This document shows, piece by piece, positions 9,521 to 20,870 of a stretch of DNA of 64,000 bases; position 1 is the first letter of the stretch; each line of letters begins with the position of its first letter. The notes below the pieces were generated by a model. It was given only the letters and a program-made list of their open reading frames with translations, did not search any database and had not been told where the DNA came from. This stretch comes from Phyllostachys edulis (lineage: Eukaryota; Streptophyta; Magnoliopsida; Poales; Poaceae), in assembly GCA_036346405.1 (NCBI GenBank), contig CM070548.1, positions 55,859,866 to 55,923,865 of the forward strand. The letters are read 5' to 3'. A program made the position numbers and the translations under genes.

Positions 9521-11044
9521 TAACAAAAAGAGCAACAACGGAAACGAAAAGAGAACAACAAAACCACCAATGGCCCCATCATCCCGCAGGCTATTGCGTG
9601 GAGGCTAGAACTAGCATCACTCGTTAGCGTCACCCAGATCGGCGCTAACGGGCATCTCATAAAGATATCCATCCTCACCTGCAACAAGAGGTCATAAAAC
9701 CCTGAGTACAAAAGGTACTCAGCAAGACTTACACAAACTAATAAAAGAAAGTGTTTGTTAGAACCTATACAAAGGAATAGAAAGTTGTATATGCATAAGG
9801 TTGACAACAGAAGGTTTAAATGGTTCAATGTTGCATAAAGCGATACATCTTAACCTACAGTTGCTATGTTTTGATAAAGCAAGTTTAATAAATTGATTTG
9901 GACTAAAACAGTGAATAAGTGTAATTGTAAGCATAAACAGTAACAAAAGTAAATGACAGCTCCCAATTAAATGTGCATGACAACCATCATGCCGGAATAA
10001 TTCCCAAACCAAACTTAGAGTAAAATCTATACAGGTGACATTAATTCAAGTTTTAAATCGTAGCAGTGGACACGGCTATTGAATAGTTTTAACCTGCAGG
10101 GTGTACATCTTTACCACACGACTTAGTTAGCCCGTAAGCCCCGTGATAATAGCACACTTCCTTTGGTATGCCGGTAGGGTAAACTAAGATTTGGTATTTT
10201 CAACAAGTTAACACTCTTGAGTTGGATGACCCATGTGAGATTAATCCCGCTTAAACCAGGTGATAGCATACATTCAGCAGGGGCTCACATGTTGTACAGG
10301 AATGCCGACCCGATCAATTAAATGCAAACTCGTGTTAGCCACACATTTTACACATGATCGGGGCCTCAAGGAGCGTATATGCGATGTAACACATCTACGC
10401 CTTACCCTTCTAAGAACATCGATATCAATATAAGCTCCACATGGCATACGACACGGCCGAAGACTTAAGCATCTATGCCATATGAAATCAATACACATGT
10501 CCTTACTCTCTGTATCCAACTCAATAATATTAACCCTTTACTTAACCAAACAGCGCCCATACCTTTGCGTGTGGAAATGCGTTGGGACTTGAATTAAATA
10601 GTCGAGTTAGGTCCTTAATCAATCCGGACAAGACATCCACATTTCCCAATTCTCGTGCACAAAGGCACCATCACTAGCATCCACTTGTCCGATTTGAATT
10701 GAATTGATGGCAGGATTTAGAAGCATTTCCAAATCAAATAAACTAAACAAGGATCAAATAATTATAAATCATTTGTTGTTCCCAAGTCGACAAGCTAAGC
10801 TTGCCAAACTCTAACGTTCTAGGATGCATGGCTAAGCAAAAGTTAAAACTAAATATTATAACATCACAGACTACCTTAGGTTAAGTGTATGATTAAATTC
10901 AAGATAAGCCACAAGTTCAGGGTATAACTAACTAGGAACAGGGCACAAATATATTTTTAGAAAGTTGCATGCACAGTGTCACTGTATTTTAGAATTCTAA
11001 AGTTCAAAAGATTAGGTTCAACATGGTGCAGAGAGGAAGCTTGC

Positions 11045-11086
11045 CTTGATAGTAGTATATAACCTCTTGATAGTAGTATATAACCT
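11045..11086. repeat. Tandem 21-bp duplication specific to the 5' LTR
   Basis: The 21-bp unit beginning CTTGATAGTAG is present twice here and at 42610-42651 (the other 5' LTR) but once in both 3' LTRs (near 193 and 31828). It works as a diagnostic marker: the two 5' LTRs descend from one another, and so do the two 3' LTRs. Confidence 0.85.
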
Positions 11087-12469
11087 CTTGCTCAGGTTCT
11101 TGGGACTCAATAAAAGGCTCAACAATTTCAGAAGAACCAATATCTAAAAGAGAATAAAATCCAATAAATACAGGAAAAGCAAAGAACAAGATGCATAAAA
11201 GAATGTATGATCAAAATGATAATGCATGGGTAGCAATATGCTTAGACTATATTTAATTTACTAAGGATAATAACCCATATATACTATCCAATGCTACTTG
11301 CTACCCAGATTTTAGATTTAGAAATATAGCTACAGTATCAGGTTTTATATACTGGAACAGGACAGCAACAATTAATTAGTTACTTAGCTTAACTCTATAT
11401 AAATAAAATGCTACAGGATAGCTAAGTGTATTAAATTAGTGTTGTGAGCTAACTAGTCATTTACTACTTATTAATGTTAATTTGAGATTTAAGACTTTGT
11501 TGTCTGTGTGGTCGGTTAGACCAACACAGAAATGGCAAGAAGCTACTTTACTATTTCGGCTAGCTAGTAAAGCTACAAAAACTAGAACTGTAAAGTGGAG
11601 TTAAGGCTGATTGGGAAGTCATAATTACTACGACTTATAATCACTAAACCTAACTTAGGCCAAACGAAAGGAGGAAATAGAAATCTTTCTATTGTCGGGT
11701 GACCAACACCTAAAACAAAGAATACTTCATTAACCGGTTTTAGTTGGCATAGAGAGCTACACCGTTAAGTACTTATGGTGAAGTTATGACTATCTAGGAA
11801 GTATTTAATACCATAAACATGATTACTAATCTTTAATTGCGGTGTAAAGAAAAAGAAGACAGTTACCAAATTGTCGGTTTTAACCAAACAAAACTAACAG
11901 AGAGGAAAAATTTGAAATACTAAAGAAATAGTGACCATGACTTTTGAAGGAAGAGCATGGTTAACAGTTAGGGTTTCTCTTAGGACCTAAACAAATTAAC
12001 AAACTAATATATTGGTATGAGAAACCTAAAGTTCTTGAAAACGATATGAAAGACCGAAAAGTTATAAAAATAACTTTTCAGTTAAAAGAAGTTTGGAGTA
12101 TCTTATGAATCAGTGAGTGCTGTGAGAGGATAGCTAAAGTTCTTAGAGAGCTTAAGCTAACAGAAGTAAAGATTAACTCACCAGCTAGGGTTAGAAAAGA
12201 TGAAGTCAAGGTTTTGGTCAACAAAAGAGGTCCGAACCCTTTTCCTTGTCTTGAGATGTTGTTGCACCAAGGTGGGAGTCCACAAGCTTAAGTTGACTGA
12301 GAAGAGACCCTTCTGTTCAATCCTACAAGAAATGTCCAAAACTCATATTAGTATGAGATGCAGACCTTCTTGAGGTTGAATAAGGATGGAACAAGAGAAG
12401 CTTCACTGGTATGAAGGCAAAGTGAGAGAGCTCCTCCTGGTCAACAATGGCAGGAGTCATTGACTAGGC

Positions 12470-12477
12470 TTTATATA
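12470..12477 (-). promoter_or_regulatory. Candidate TATA box of the Gypsy 5' LTR, block 1
   Basis: On the - strand CACTATATAAAGCC, a good plant TATA box in the transcribed direction of the element. Conserved in all four LTRs (1590-1597, 33220-33227, 44025-44032). Not shown to be used. Confidence 0.55.
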
Positions 12478-12866
12478 GTGTACAAAATGTGTAGAGCAAC
12501 CGAGAATTCTCTAGAATCCAATAGGTGGCACTAAAGGATAGATATTAAGAGGAAAATATCATCATATCCACTGTATACTGCCTCTTCCCCGATGGTAATA
12601 GTGTTAATGGTGCCTAGCATGAGAGGAAACCCATTTTCTGCCGCTGACACGCGGGCCCCAGAGCTGCTACCACCATACAGCACACGCAGTGAGCTCCAAC
12701 GCACAGCAGCTGTCCGATTCGATTGGAGTGGTGGAGATAAGATGGCCAAAACGCTCTGAATCGGTATGGGAGAACGTGGGCCACACGATTTCCAGCGAAC
12801 GACTCAGATCGAGCGAGTCCTGTAGTGGTCCGAACCTCCCATTGAATCTGGGTGGTCCATTGCGTA

Positions 12867-13086
12867 TCCAACGGTTGAAGTCACGTGGGTGTTAAAGTTG
12901 GTCCGAACGTCACCTAGGATCTGGGCCGCCCAAAGAAGATCCAACGGTGGCCGCTATAAAAGAGGAGGACGGAAATTGGAATAGGATGCGACGCCGTAAG
13001 ATCATGATCCAACGGTGGAAATCAAGGAGGCGTGAGGGTGGTCCGAAGTGCACTTTGATCTGAGCGGTTCAAAGCACATCCAATGG
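12867..13086 (+). repeat. Four spaced TCCAACGG boxes in the Gypsy U3
   Basis: TCCAACGG at 12867, 12940, 13008 and TCCAATGG at 13079, each at the same point of a loosely repeated unit of about 70 bp; the 3' LTR has boxes at 1976, 2047, 2113 and 2181. The box resembles the plant M-phase activator element (core AACGG preceded by CC), which is bound by three-repeat MYB factors in G2/M. It lies 390-620 bp upstream of the TATA box in element orientation. In block 2 several boxes have lost one C (TCAACGG). Confidence 0.5.
12955..12962 (+). promoter_or_regulatory. TATA-like box on the strand opposite the Gypsy genes
   Basis: GCTATAAAAGAGG lies directly after a TCCAACGG box on the + strand. Shortened forms (TATAAAG) occur at 2061 and 33690, and the full form at 44500-44507. 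It could serve an antisense transcript toward flanking DNA; there is no other support. Confidence 0.3.
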
Positions 13087-13755
13087 TGGAATTTGCTGTG
13101 TGCGGGTGTGAGGGTGGTCCGGATAGCCCAGTGAATCGGGACCGTTCGCGCGGGAATGAACGGTGAGATGGGCCACGGGTTTGGACGCGTGCGCGAGGCT
13201 CCACGTGCCCGAGCTGGACCTAGCGCACCTGGTTGAGCTCGACTCGACGGGGCCGGGTCGCTCATAAAGGCTCGATCTGGTTTAGACCGAGGAAGTTGAC
13301 CAGGTCTGCTTAAATTTTCAAAAGGTTTGACTAGGCTTTTAAATATAGCAAATAAATTTGTAAAATCTTGAAATTTTGCAGAATCACTGCTGGGAAGATA
13401 TATTCGCCAAATAAATTTTAAAATCACTGTTTCTTCTTTATAAATACATAAATAATTCATTTAAATCAACTAGGGTTCATTTAAAGACAATTATTTTTCT
13501 GAAAATCAAAATAATTTCTATAAATTCAACAAAAATTATTTTTGGCCATAATAATTGATCTGGTTTTCAAATAAATTATTTTCTAGTCATAATACCAACA
13601 TTGGATGGTATTTCCTTTTGAAATTTTTGATCAAGTTGGAATTTGTAATAGAAATTTGGGAAATTAGGTTGTAACAAAGTGCCTAAATTGCCAAAATGAA
13701 CAGTAATGATATGAACAGTACTTTATTACTGTTTGTTAGGGCTGAGGCTGTTACA

Positions 13756-13760
13756 AGTGG
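13756..13760. other. Target-site duplication AGTGG of the Gypsy element, block 1
   Basis: AGTGG follows the 5' LTR. Its partner in block 1 is beyond the window start, but block 2 shows AGTGG on both sides (29980-29984 and 45287-45291), a 5-bp duplication typical of Gypsy integrase. Confidence 0.85.
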
Positions 13761-13816
13761 CCTCTACCTCATGAACTGTGGAGGTAGGAGCAGAGCCACT
13801 CAGGTCGTCGGTGAAG
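13761..13816 (-). mobile_element. Scrap of Copia integrase-RT linker between Gypsy and CACTA, block 1
   Basis: With its flanking AGTGG and AAG this 61-bp piece is all that remains of the host Copia between the two inserted elements. On the - strand it encodes a Thr/Ser/Ala-rich linker. It joins the Copia integrase tail (25585 onward) to the pre-RT motif seen only in block 2 (near 29893-29946). The AAG at 13814-13816 is the left CACTA target-site copy. Confidence 0.8.
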
Positions 13817-14318
13817 CACTACTACAGAAAAGGCCTTTACAGACGGTTCAAAAACGCCATCACGCATAGTTAGTGAGCCGTCGAGTTTATGGGTCAAGAA
13901 TGCATTAGGTCATCACAGACGGTTTTGAACCGTCTCGTAATACTATACTATCACGCACGGTTTGTAGATGCAACCGCTGCGTGATAATCATCACCACGCA
14001 TTTGCATCCGTAGATGAAACTGCGTGATAGTCGACTACCACGCACGATGCTGTAGATGAAACCGTGCAGTGATAGTCGACTACCACTGCACGGCCCGTAG
14101 ATGAAACCGTCGTGATATTGACTACTACAGACGCATGTCAGATGAAACCGCGTGATGATCGACTACCATAAACGATTTTCAGATGAAACCGTCGTGATAG
14201 TGGATCATCGCGCACGGTTTCATCTATGCATCGTTTATGGTAATCGATCATCACGCACGGTTTCGCCTACGCATCGTCTGTGGTAGTCTTTTGCATTGCT
14301 AAATCTATTTTCGCTTAT
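13817..14318. repeat. 3' terminal inverted repeat and subterminal repeats of CACTA block 1
   Basis: After the 15-bp end, a series of about 35-40-bp units on a GTAGATGAAACCGTGCGTGA / TCGACTACCACGCACG theme in alternating orientation fills 13840-14290. Such arrays are binding sites for the CACTA accessory DNA-binding protein and are needed for transposition in characterised En/Spm elements. Arms that should pair differ by CAG/CTG/CG-type indels. Confidence 0.8.
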
Positions 14319-14343
14319 TGGCTAGCCTCAGAAATGCTAGCCA
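14319..14343. repeat. 8-bp-stem hairpin after second gene copy A, block 1
   Basis: TGGCTAGC, 9-base loop, GCTAGCCA. The same hairpin opens the 3' flank of all three CACTA genes: 17752-17777 and 21210-21234 in this copy. It lies just downstream of each stop, so it could mark transcript 3' ends or be part of a repeated 3' unit. Confidence 0.7.
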
Positions 14344-14479
14344 TGCCCTCTCAAACAAGCACATCCAATTCTCATTCATTTCGAAGCACATCAAAATTGC
14401 ATTCATTTCGAAACAAGCACATCCAATGCACAAATCAATTAACTAAAATTAACCATTAATGTACATTAATTTACACACA

Positions 14480-16742
14480 TGTACCATTATGTTCAATCTA
14501 TCCCAATCAAGTTCAATCGCTACACTTGTGGAAACTCCCATTTGGATTTATGACCGTGCATTAGGAATGACGTAAGGTGTGATCGAATTTTTATGAGCTC
14601 GCTCTGCTCCAACGCAGCTTTGGCGATGGTCGCAACCTGTCGATATGAAGGTTAAATTCGGGCTTATATAAATTGGTAAGTATATATGAAATATTTGTTG
14701 AAAGATTGACAAACCTGAGGATCATTGGTGATCGCGGAACCGATGAGTAGTTGCATGTTATGGCAAACATAGTATCCACAGACGCTATGCCCTACGTATG
14801 CCGGTGGCACCGCAAAAATAGAATTGGTTAGTTCGATAGGCATTGCTACGTAAGTGTTATATAGGATTAATGTGTACTAGCTAGCAAGTACCGAATTTTT
14901 GATCGTGTCCTAGCGTCCTTCCTTCATATTCCATCCTTTAGCATGTAACATGTCTAACACCCCACGTGACTCCAAGAAGTTAGCCTTAGCCATTGCAAAG
15001 GAAGGAAAGACTACAATAGAGTTTCTATGGAGGAAATGTGTTTACGATGATTAAACTCCGGATAGTTGTGAAGTTGTGAGTGGCCCTCTCAGAGGGAATC
15101 TAGGTATATTACATATTTCGTTTTGGTATAATTACAATTAGAATCCAATGGTACCGACACGGGTATGTCAAAGATGGTCATTAAACCTAAGTTCGTGTTG
15201 CTTATAAAGTACAAATCAACAAGTATAGCCAAGAGTGCAACACTACTTACTTACGGTTGTAGGGCAAAAGTATGAATTCCTTGTTGCGGTGAGCCATGAA
15301 AAAATCTATAACGTAATTCTCGATTTAATGTTGCATTCGCCATGATGCTTGCTTTCGGAGACAATGTGAGGGTCGAGGAAACCTACCGGTGATTTCCTTC
15401 TTTCGGCTTCACAGATCATGTATCTATTATACAAAAGCTAGGAGTTATATATAACATTTATCGATATTACACGAACATTGACCGTGATTGTACACACTTA
15501 TAGTGTCCAGCATCGTATGAGTGAGACGTCGAGCTCGTCGAGGTTGAAGAGACAGAACAAGTTGTCGAAGGTCACCGTGAAGACAGCGTCTTGATACACG
15601 TGGTTAAAATGATCCTCCTTGAACTTGACGGTGACACCGAGCATCGTTGATCAACAGGCTTGTTGGACTGTTCCATGTACCATGTATGTAATTCCGCGCA
15701 ATCCAAATCCTAGGGTAGGGTCGTCTAAATTCTCGAGCAACGGCTCGCCTAGCTTGTATTTCCGGGCCAACGGCAAGAAGGGGATATCGGGAGAGGACTC
15801 GATCGTCTTGATTTGCCCTTGCCCTTGCCGCCTCGCTTTGTATAGGTCGACTTCACAAGAGACGATCGAGCACGAGTGTAGATGCATGTGATCTGGCGGG
15901 CCCTTGCCGATGTCGGTCTTGAGTAGCCGGTCGGTCAGTCCGTGGACTTGATGCCGTTCTGAGACATTCCGTGAAGTTGACATCGGAGCGGTAGCTCGTG
16001 CAGATGTCCTCCTTGGGCCATTGGATGAATGTTCCAACGGCTTGCCCTAGAGTCATGACCTCATCGCTTGGGGGAATTTTCAGCGGGACGGCCTCGAAAT
16101 TGGCACAAACACCGCCCACATTCACTTTTGCGTAAACCCCGCGCTAGATTTGCACGTGCACCAAAGCTCGACTGGGATGGATACATCCGCCCCAAGCAAG
16201 ATCTAGAGCAACGAGACATATCTCACTTGGAGCTTGCATCAGTAGCCACCTCACGTACATAACGGTACAAAATTAGCTACTCCAACGGGCCTATCAATGG
16301 ATTGAGCATTCCGGAGATAATAATTATTACCCGGATGTCATCGACGAAAATCTGTCATCACGTAGTTCTTGACAAGCGTGCACTTGAAGTTCTTCTATGC
16401 TTTGCGCTGTAACAGCGATGTCGTTACCGGAGTCCGAGTTCTACCGAGATCTCGAGCGATGCGAAATTTCCGCCAAAGACAGCGATTTTCGATGGTCGGG
16501 CACCACCTTCCCGCGAATCGTAGGTGATCTTGACCCGTTCCGTGCAACTATTCCGACCATTCTCCGGAATCGCGACGCTTTCGGCGAGGATTGATAGGGT
16601 CCCGGTGATCGACGACCGTGATGGTAAATCGGCCGTGGGCCTTTTCGATATTCCTCTTCTTCTCAGCGGTTGGATATTGTTCCAGAGGATGGTGCATCAT
16701 CGAGACACATGGTACTGCTCGAGAATGAGCGGAAGACATCTT
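14480..16742 (-). CDS. CACTA second gene, copy A, block 1: DUF8039-like region plus Ulp1-like protease (interrupted)
   Basis: Read on the - strand. N-terminal exon from the ATG near 16742 (MSSAHSRA) to about 16330. A second exon has DEVMTLGQAVGTFIQWP (about 16075-16015), then a basic linker and PDIPFLPLARKYKLGEPLL, then FKEDHFNHVYQDAVF and LDELDVSLIRCW (to 15510). The last part is a C48/Ulp1-type cysteine peptidase: an Asp in a YLDS-like motif and the Cys in VCGYYVCHN (14764-14786). The catalytic His is not clear. It ends near 14480 after KWEFP. In related grass CACTA elements this second ORF carries such a protease-like domain, of unknown substrate. Frame breaks are frequent, and introns are inferred only from GT/AG context. 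Confidence 0.7.
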
Positions 16743-17107
16743 CACAAGAAATAGAACATCATGTGAACAAATGAAATCAGCATAAAGCTAAGATTTAACA
16801 TTTTGATATTGCTATCAGATGTAGAGTAAGCATTCCAATTAGAGCTCAAGTACAAACCCGATTATCAAAACAATTTCAATTACAAGACTATTATCATCAC
16901 AGAAAGCATTCATCTCAAGCCCACCACACCACATTGCAATGTATTCCAGTAGCAGTATCAAAACAAATACCATATGAATAACTGACTAGAACAAATACAA
17001 ATTCCTAAAACAAGTACAATTATCATGAAGGACCATGACAGATTATTGATAGAAATAGTTAGGGAAATGGGCGTGGGGGTCGATCGATACCCTTAAGCAT
17101 TGGTTAC

Positions 17108-17460
17108 CTTTAGGCGTCGAGGAGAAGGACGAGCAGGAGCAAGATCTGAGCAGCAGGGCGAAGGCGTCGAAGGGCCTTGCCCGACTCGAGGAGGGAGGAG
17201 GAGGCGGCGGCTCGGGGAGGCCTTGAGTGGGCTCGGGGAGGCGCCTGGTCAGAGGAGGAGGCTCATGGACTCGGGGAGGCGCCGGCTGGAGGAGGAGGCG
17301 GCGTCGACAGGATCGGGAGGAGTCGCGCTTGAGCTCGAGGAGGCGTCGAGGGACTGTGGCGACGGACTCGGGGAGGAGGGCGAGAGGAGTTGAGAAACTT
17401 AATCGTTTGAAATCTTCGCGCGCGCGGCAAACCCTAGCTAAGTCGAATGTAAATAGGGAT
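17108..17460 (-). other. GC-rich leader exon of second gene copy A, block 1
   Basis: On the - strand a CTCCTCC-rich 5' leader ends AAAG|GTAACC, a clear splice donor at 17107/17108. The acceptor is probably just before the ATG near 16742 (TTCTTGTGAAG). The same leader and donor occur before all four second-gene copies (exons start 20529, 48608, 52004). The open frames on the + strand here are shadows of GC-rich sequence. Confidence 0.55.
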
Positions 17461-17751
17461 GGACATCACAGACGGTTCTAAATTAGAACCGTCATGATAT
17501 TATTTATCACTGCAGCGGTTCTAACTTAGAACCGCTCGTGATATGATGTATCACAGACGGTTTTAATAAACAACCGTCTGTGATATGTGATGTATCACAG
17601 ACGGTTCTCACTTAGAACCGTCTGTGATATGTTATGTATCACAGACGGTTCTCACTTACAACCGTCTGTGATATACATGTGAGACGGTTTGTAGTTCAAA
17701 CCGTCTGTGATATTATTTTGTATTGGTTAATATCTAGATCGATCTGTTTAT
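17461..17751. repeat. Internal palindromic repeat array upstream of copy A, block 1
   Basis: Units such as TATCACAGACGGTTCT, a short spacer and AGAACCGTCTGTGATAT recur about six times at roughly 40-50-bp spacing. They are the same theme as the subterminal arrays but lie inside the element, directly upstream of the leader exon. The last unit (GAGACGGTTTGTAGTTCAAA and its mate) abuts the 3' flank of copy B. Confidence 0.85.
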
Positions 17752-17777
17752 TGGCTAGCCTCAGGAAATGCTAGCCA
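17752..17777. repeat. Hairpin after second gene copy B, block 1
   Basis: TGGCTAGC, 10-base loop, GCTAGCCA; one extra loop base relative to the other two copies in this element. Confidence 0.65.
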
Positions 17778-17939
17778 TGCCCTCTGAAACAAGCACATCC
17801 AATTCTCATTCATTTCAGAAGCACATCAAAATTGCATTCATTTCAGAAACAAGCACATCCAATTCACAAATCAATTAACTAAAATTAACCATTAATGTAC
17901 ATTAATTTACACACATGTACCATTATGTTCAATCTATCC

Positions 17940-20170
17940 CAATCAAGTTCAATCTGCTACACTGTGGAAACTCCCATTTGGATTTATGACCTGTCTGTTT
18001 AGGAATGACATAAGGTGTGATCGAATTTTTATGAGCTCGCTCTGCTTCAACGCTAGCTTCAGGTGATGGTCTTAACCTGTCGATATGAAGGTTATATTCG
18101 GGCTTATATAAATTGGTAAGTATATATGAAATAATTGTTGAAAGATTGACAAACCTGAGGATCATTGGTGATCGCGGAACCGATGAGTAGTTGCATGTTG
18201 TGGCAAACATAGTATCCACAGACGTTGCGGCCTAGCGGCTGCTGGTGGCACTGCAAAAATAGAATTGGTTAGTTCGAGAGGCATTGCTCTGAAGTGTTAT
18301 ATAGTATTAATGTGTACTAGCTAGTAAGTCACAGGAATTTTTGATCATGTCCTAGCGTCCTTCCTTCATATTCCATCCTTTAGCATGTAACATGTTGAAC
18401 ACCCCACGTGTTGCAAGAAGTTAGCCTTAGCCATTGCAAAGGAAGGAAAGACTACAATAGAGTTTCTATGGAGAAATGTGTTTACGATGATTAAACTCCG
18501 GATAGTTGTGAAGTTGTGAGTGGCCCTCTGAGGGAATCTAGGTATATTACGTATTTCGTTTTGGTATAATTACAATTAGAATCAATGGTACCTACGGGTA
18601 TGTCGGCATGGTCATTAAACCTAAGTTAGGTGTTGCTTATAAAGTACAAATCAACAAGTATAGCGGAGTGCAACACTACTTACTACGGTTGTAGGGCAAA
18701 AGTATGAATTCCTTGTTGCGGTGAGCCATGAAAAAATCTATAACGTAATTCTCGATTTAATGTTGCATTCGCCATGATGCTTTGCTCGGAGACAATGTGT
18801 GGGTCGAGAAACCTACCGGTGATTTCCTTCTTTCGCTTCACGGATCATGTATCTATTATACAAAAGCTAGGAGTTATATATAACATTTATCGATATTACA
18901 CGAACATTGACCGTGATTGTACACACTTACAGTGTCCAGCATCGTATGAGTGAGACGTCGAGCTCGTCGAGGTTGAAGAGACAGAACAAGTCGTCGAAGG
19001 TCACCGTGAAGACAGCGTCTTGATACACGTGGTTAAAATGATCCTCCTTGAACTTGACGGTGACACCCGAGCATCGTTGATCAACCGGCTTGTTGGACTG
19101 TTCCATGTACCATGTATGCAATTCCGTGCAATCCAGTCCTAGGGTAGGGCTATCTAACTTCTCGAGCAACGGCTCGCCTAGCTTGTATTTCCGGGCCAAC
19201 GGCAAGAAGGGGATATCAGGAGAGGACTCGATCGTCTTCGATTTGCCCTTGCCCTTGCTGCCTCGCTTTGTATAGGTCGACTTCACAAGAGACGACTGAG
19301 CACGAGGTGTAGATGCATGTGATCTGGCGGGGCCTTGCCGTGTCAAGTCAGAGTAACCGGGCGATCCAGTCCGTGGACTTGATGCCGTTGCAGACATTCC
19401 GTGAAGTTGACACCGGGCGGGTAGCTCGGGCGGATGTCCTCCTTGGGCCTTTGGATGAATGTTCCAACGGCTTGCCCTAGAGTCATGACCTCATCGTTTG
19501 GGGAATTTTCAGCGGGACGCCTCGAAATTGGCACAAACACCGCCCACATTCACTTTTGCGAAACCGGCGCTAGATTTGCAGTGCACCAAAGCTCCGATGG
19601 GATGGATACACCGCCCTAAGCGACATCTAGGGCAACAGAGACATATCTCACTTGGAGCTTGCACTTTGTAGCCACCCTCGTACATAACGTTACAAAATTA
19701 GCTACTCCAACAGGCCTATCAATGGATTGAGCATTCCAGAGATAATAATTATTACCTGGATGTCATCGACGGAAAATCTGTCATCACGTAGTTCTTGACA
19801 AGCGTGCTCTTGAAGTTCTTCCACGCTTTGCGCAGTAGCAACAGCGTGTTGTGCGCCGAGTCGGGGAGTTCTCAGGGATCTCGAGCGATGCGAAATTTCC
19901 GCCAAAGACCTGATGGTTTTGGTGGTCGGGCACCACCTTCCACGAATCGTAGGTGATCTTGACCCGTTCCTCGTGCAACTATTGAGACCATTCTCAGGAA
20001 TCGCGAATTGCTTGGCGAGGATTGATAGGGGTCCCATCGATCGACCTCCGTGATGGTAAATCGCCCGTGGGCCTTTTCGATATTCTCTTCTTCTCCGTGG
20101 TTGGATATTGTTCGAGAGGATGGTGCATCATTAGACACATGGTAGTGGCTCGAGAATGAGCGGAAGACAT
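17940..20170 (-). CDS. CACTA second gene, copy B, block 1 (interrupted)
   Basis: Tandem sister of copy A with the same domains. ATG at 20170 directly after TTCTTGTGAAG; exon 1 (MSSAHSRA to RLVKNYVMTDFPS) ends at a CAG|GTAATA donor at 19756. It holds VKITYDSWKVVPD near 19940-19975, a motif conserved in this CACTA protein. Exon 2 has DEVMTLGQAVGTFIQRPKED, a KGKGKSK basic patch, and a 156-residue open frame (19397-18927) through LDELDVSLIRCW. The protease part holds VCGYYVCHNMQL (18202-18224) with an upstream Q-P-L-G. The C-terminus is near 17940-18060 (TYNLHIDRL region). Compared with copy A the array upstream and the 3' flank are also duplicated. Confidence 0.72.
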
Positions 20171-20528
20171 CTTCACAAGAAATAGAACATCATGTGAACA
20201 AATGAAATCGACATAAAGCTAAGATTTAACATTTTGATATTGCTATCGATGTAGAGTAAGCATTCCAATTAGAGGTCAAGTACAAACCCGATTATCAAAA
20301 CAATTTGAGTACAAGACTATTATCATCACGAGCATTCATCTCAAGCCCACCACACCACATTGCAATGTATTCGATGCGATATCAAAACAAATACCATATG
20401 AATAATGACTAGAACAAATACAAATTCCTAAAACAAGTACAATTATCATGAAGGACCATGACAGTTATTGATAGAAATAGTTAGGGAAATGGGCGTGAAA
20501 TTCGATCGATAACTTCGGCATTGGTTAC

Positions 20529-20870
20529 CTTTAGGCGTCGAGAGAAGGACGACGAGCAAGACGAGCAAAGAGCAAGCGTCGAAGGAGCTTACGGGCTTGG
20601 GGGGAGGGAGGAGGCAGCGGGCTCAGGCAGAGGCCTTGGTGGGCTGGGAGGCGCTTGGGTTGTAGGAGGAGGCTCAGCGGAGCTCGGGAGGCTTGGCGCC
20701 TGGCCGGGAGGAGGCGTCAGCAGGATCGGGAGGAATCGCACACGGGCTCGAGGCGGCGGCGCGAGGACGGTGATGGCAGCAGCCTCGGGAGGAGGGCGAG
20801 AGGAGTTGAGAAACTTAATCGTTTGAGAATCTTGGCGGTAGCGCAAATCCTAGCTAGAGTCCGAATGTAA
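20529..20870 (-). other. GC-rich leader exon of second gene copy B, block 1
   Basis: Same leader as at 17108-17460 with AAAG|GTAACC donor at 20528/20529. Diverged from copy A by small insertions and deletions in the GGAGG/GGCG tract. Confidence 0.5.

Larger units (their letters stand above)
1..13755 (-). mobile_element. Ty3/Gypsy chromovirus-like LTR retrotransposon, block 1 (left end outside window)
   Basis: The order on the - strand is 5' LTR (9188-13755), PBS, leader with an ORF, gag, protease, RT, RNase H, integrase, chromodomain-like tail, PPT and 3' LTR (1-2848). Integrase after RT/RNase H marks it as Ty3/Gypsy, and the C-terminal tail fits a chromovirus, possibly Tekay/Del (inference). 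The 3' LTR lacks about its first 1.66 kb because the window begins inside it. The element sits in the integrase-RT linker of a Copia element. The second copy at 29985-45286 is complete, 15.3 kb, and shares the insertion site. Confidence 0.93.
9188..13755 (-). repeat. 5' LTR of Gypsy block 1 (about 4.57 kb)
   Basis: Bounded on the + strand by TGTGAGACCCCC (9188) and CTGTTACA (13755), so on the - strand it runs TG...CA. It is followed by AGTGG, the target-site copy. Length 4568 bp, long for a plant LTR but in the range of some grass Gypsy families. If the TATA box at 12470-12477 is the real promoter, U3 is about 1.3 kb and R plus U5 over 3 kb. It contains no long coding frame on either strand. 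Confidence 0.93.

Noticed and set aside
13842..14290. Repeat array that at first looks like a CRISPR array or satellite
   Set aside because: The units are inverted, degenerate and bounded by the CACTA end and the gene; they are subterminal repeats.
17100..17481. Long + strand open frames rich in Arg/Gly (and similar at 20521-20870, 48600-48937)
   Set aside because: They lie over the GC-rich leader exon of the - strand CACTA gene; GGAGG/GGCG repeats lack stops in any frame.
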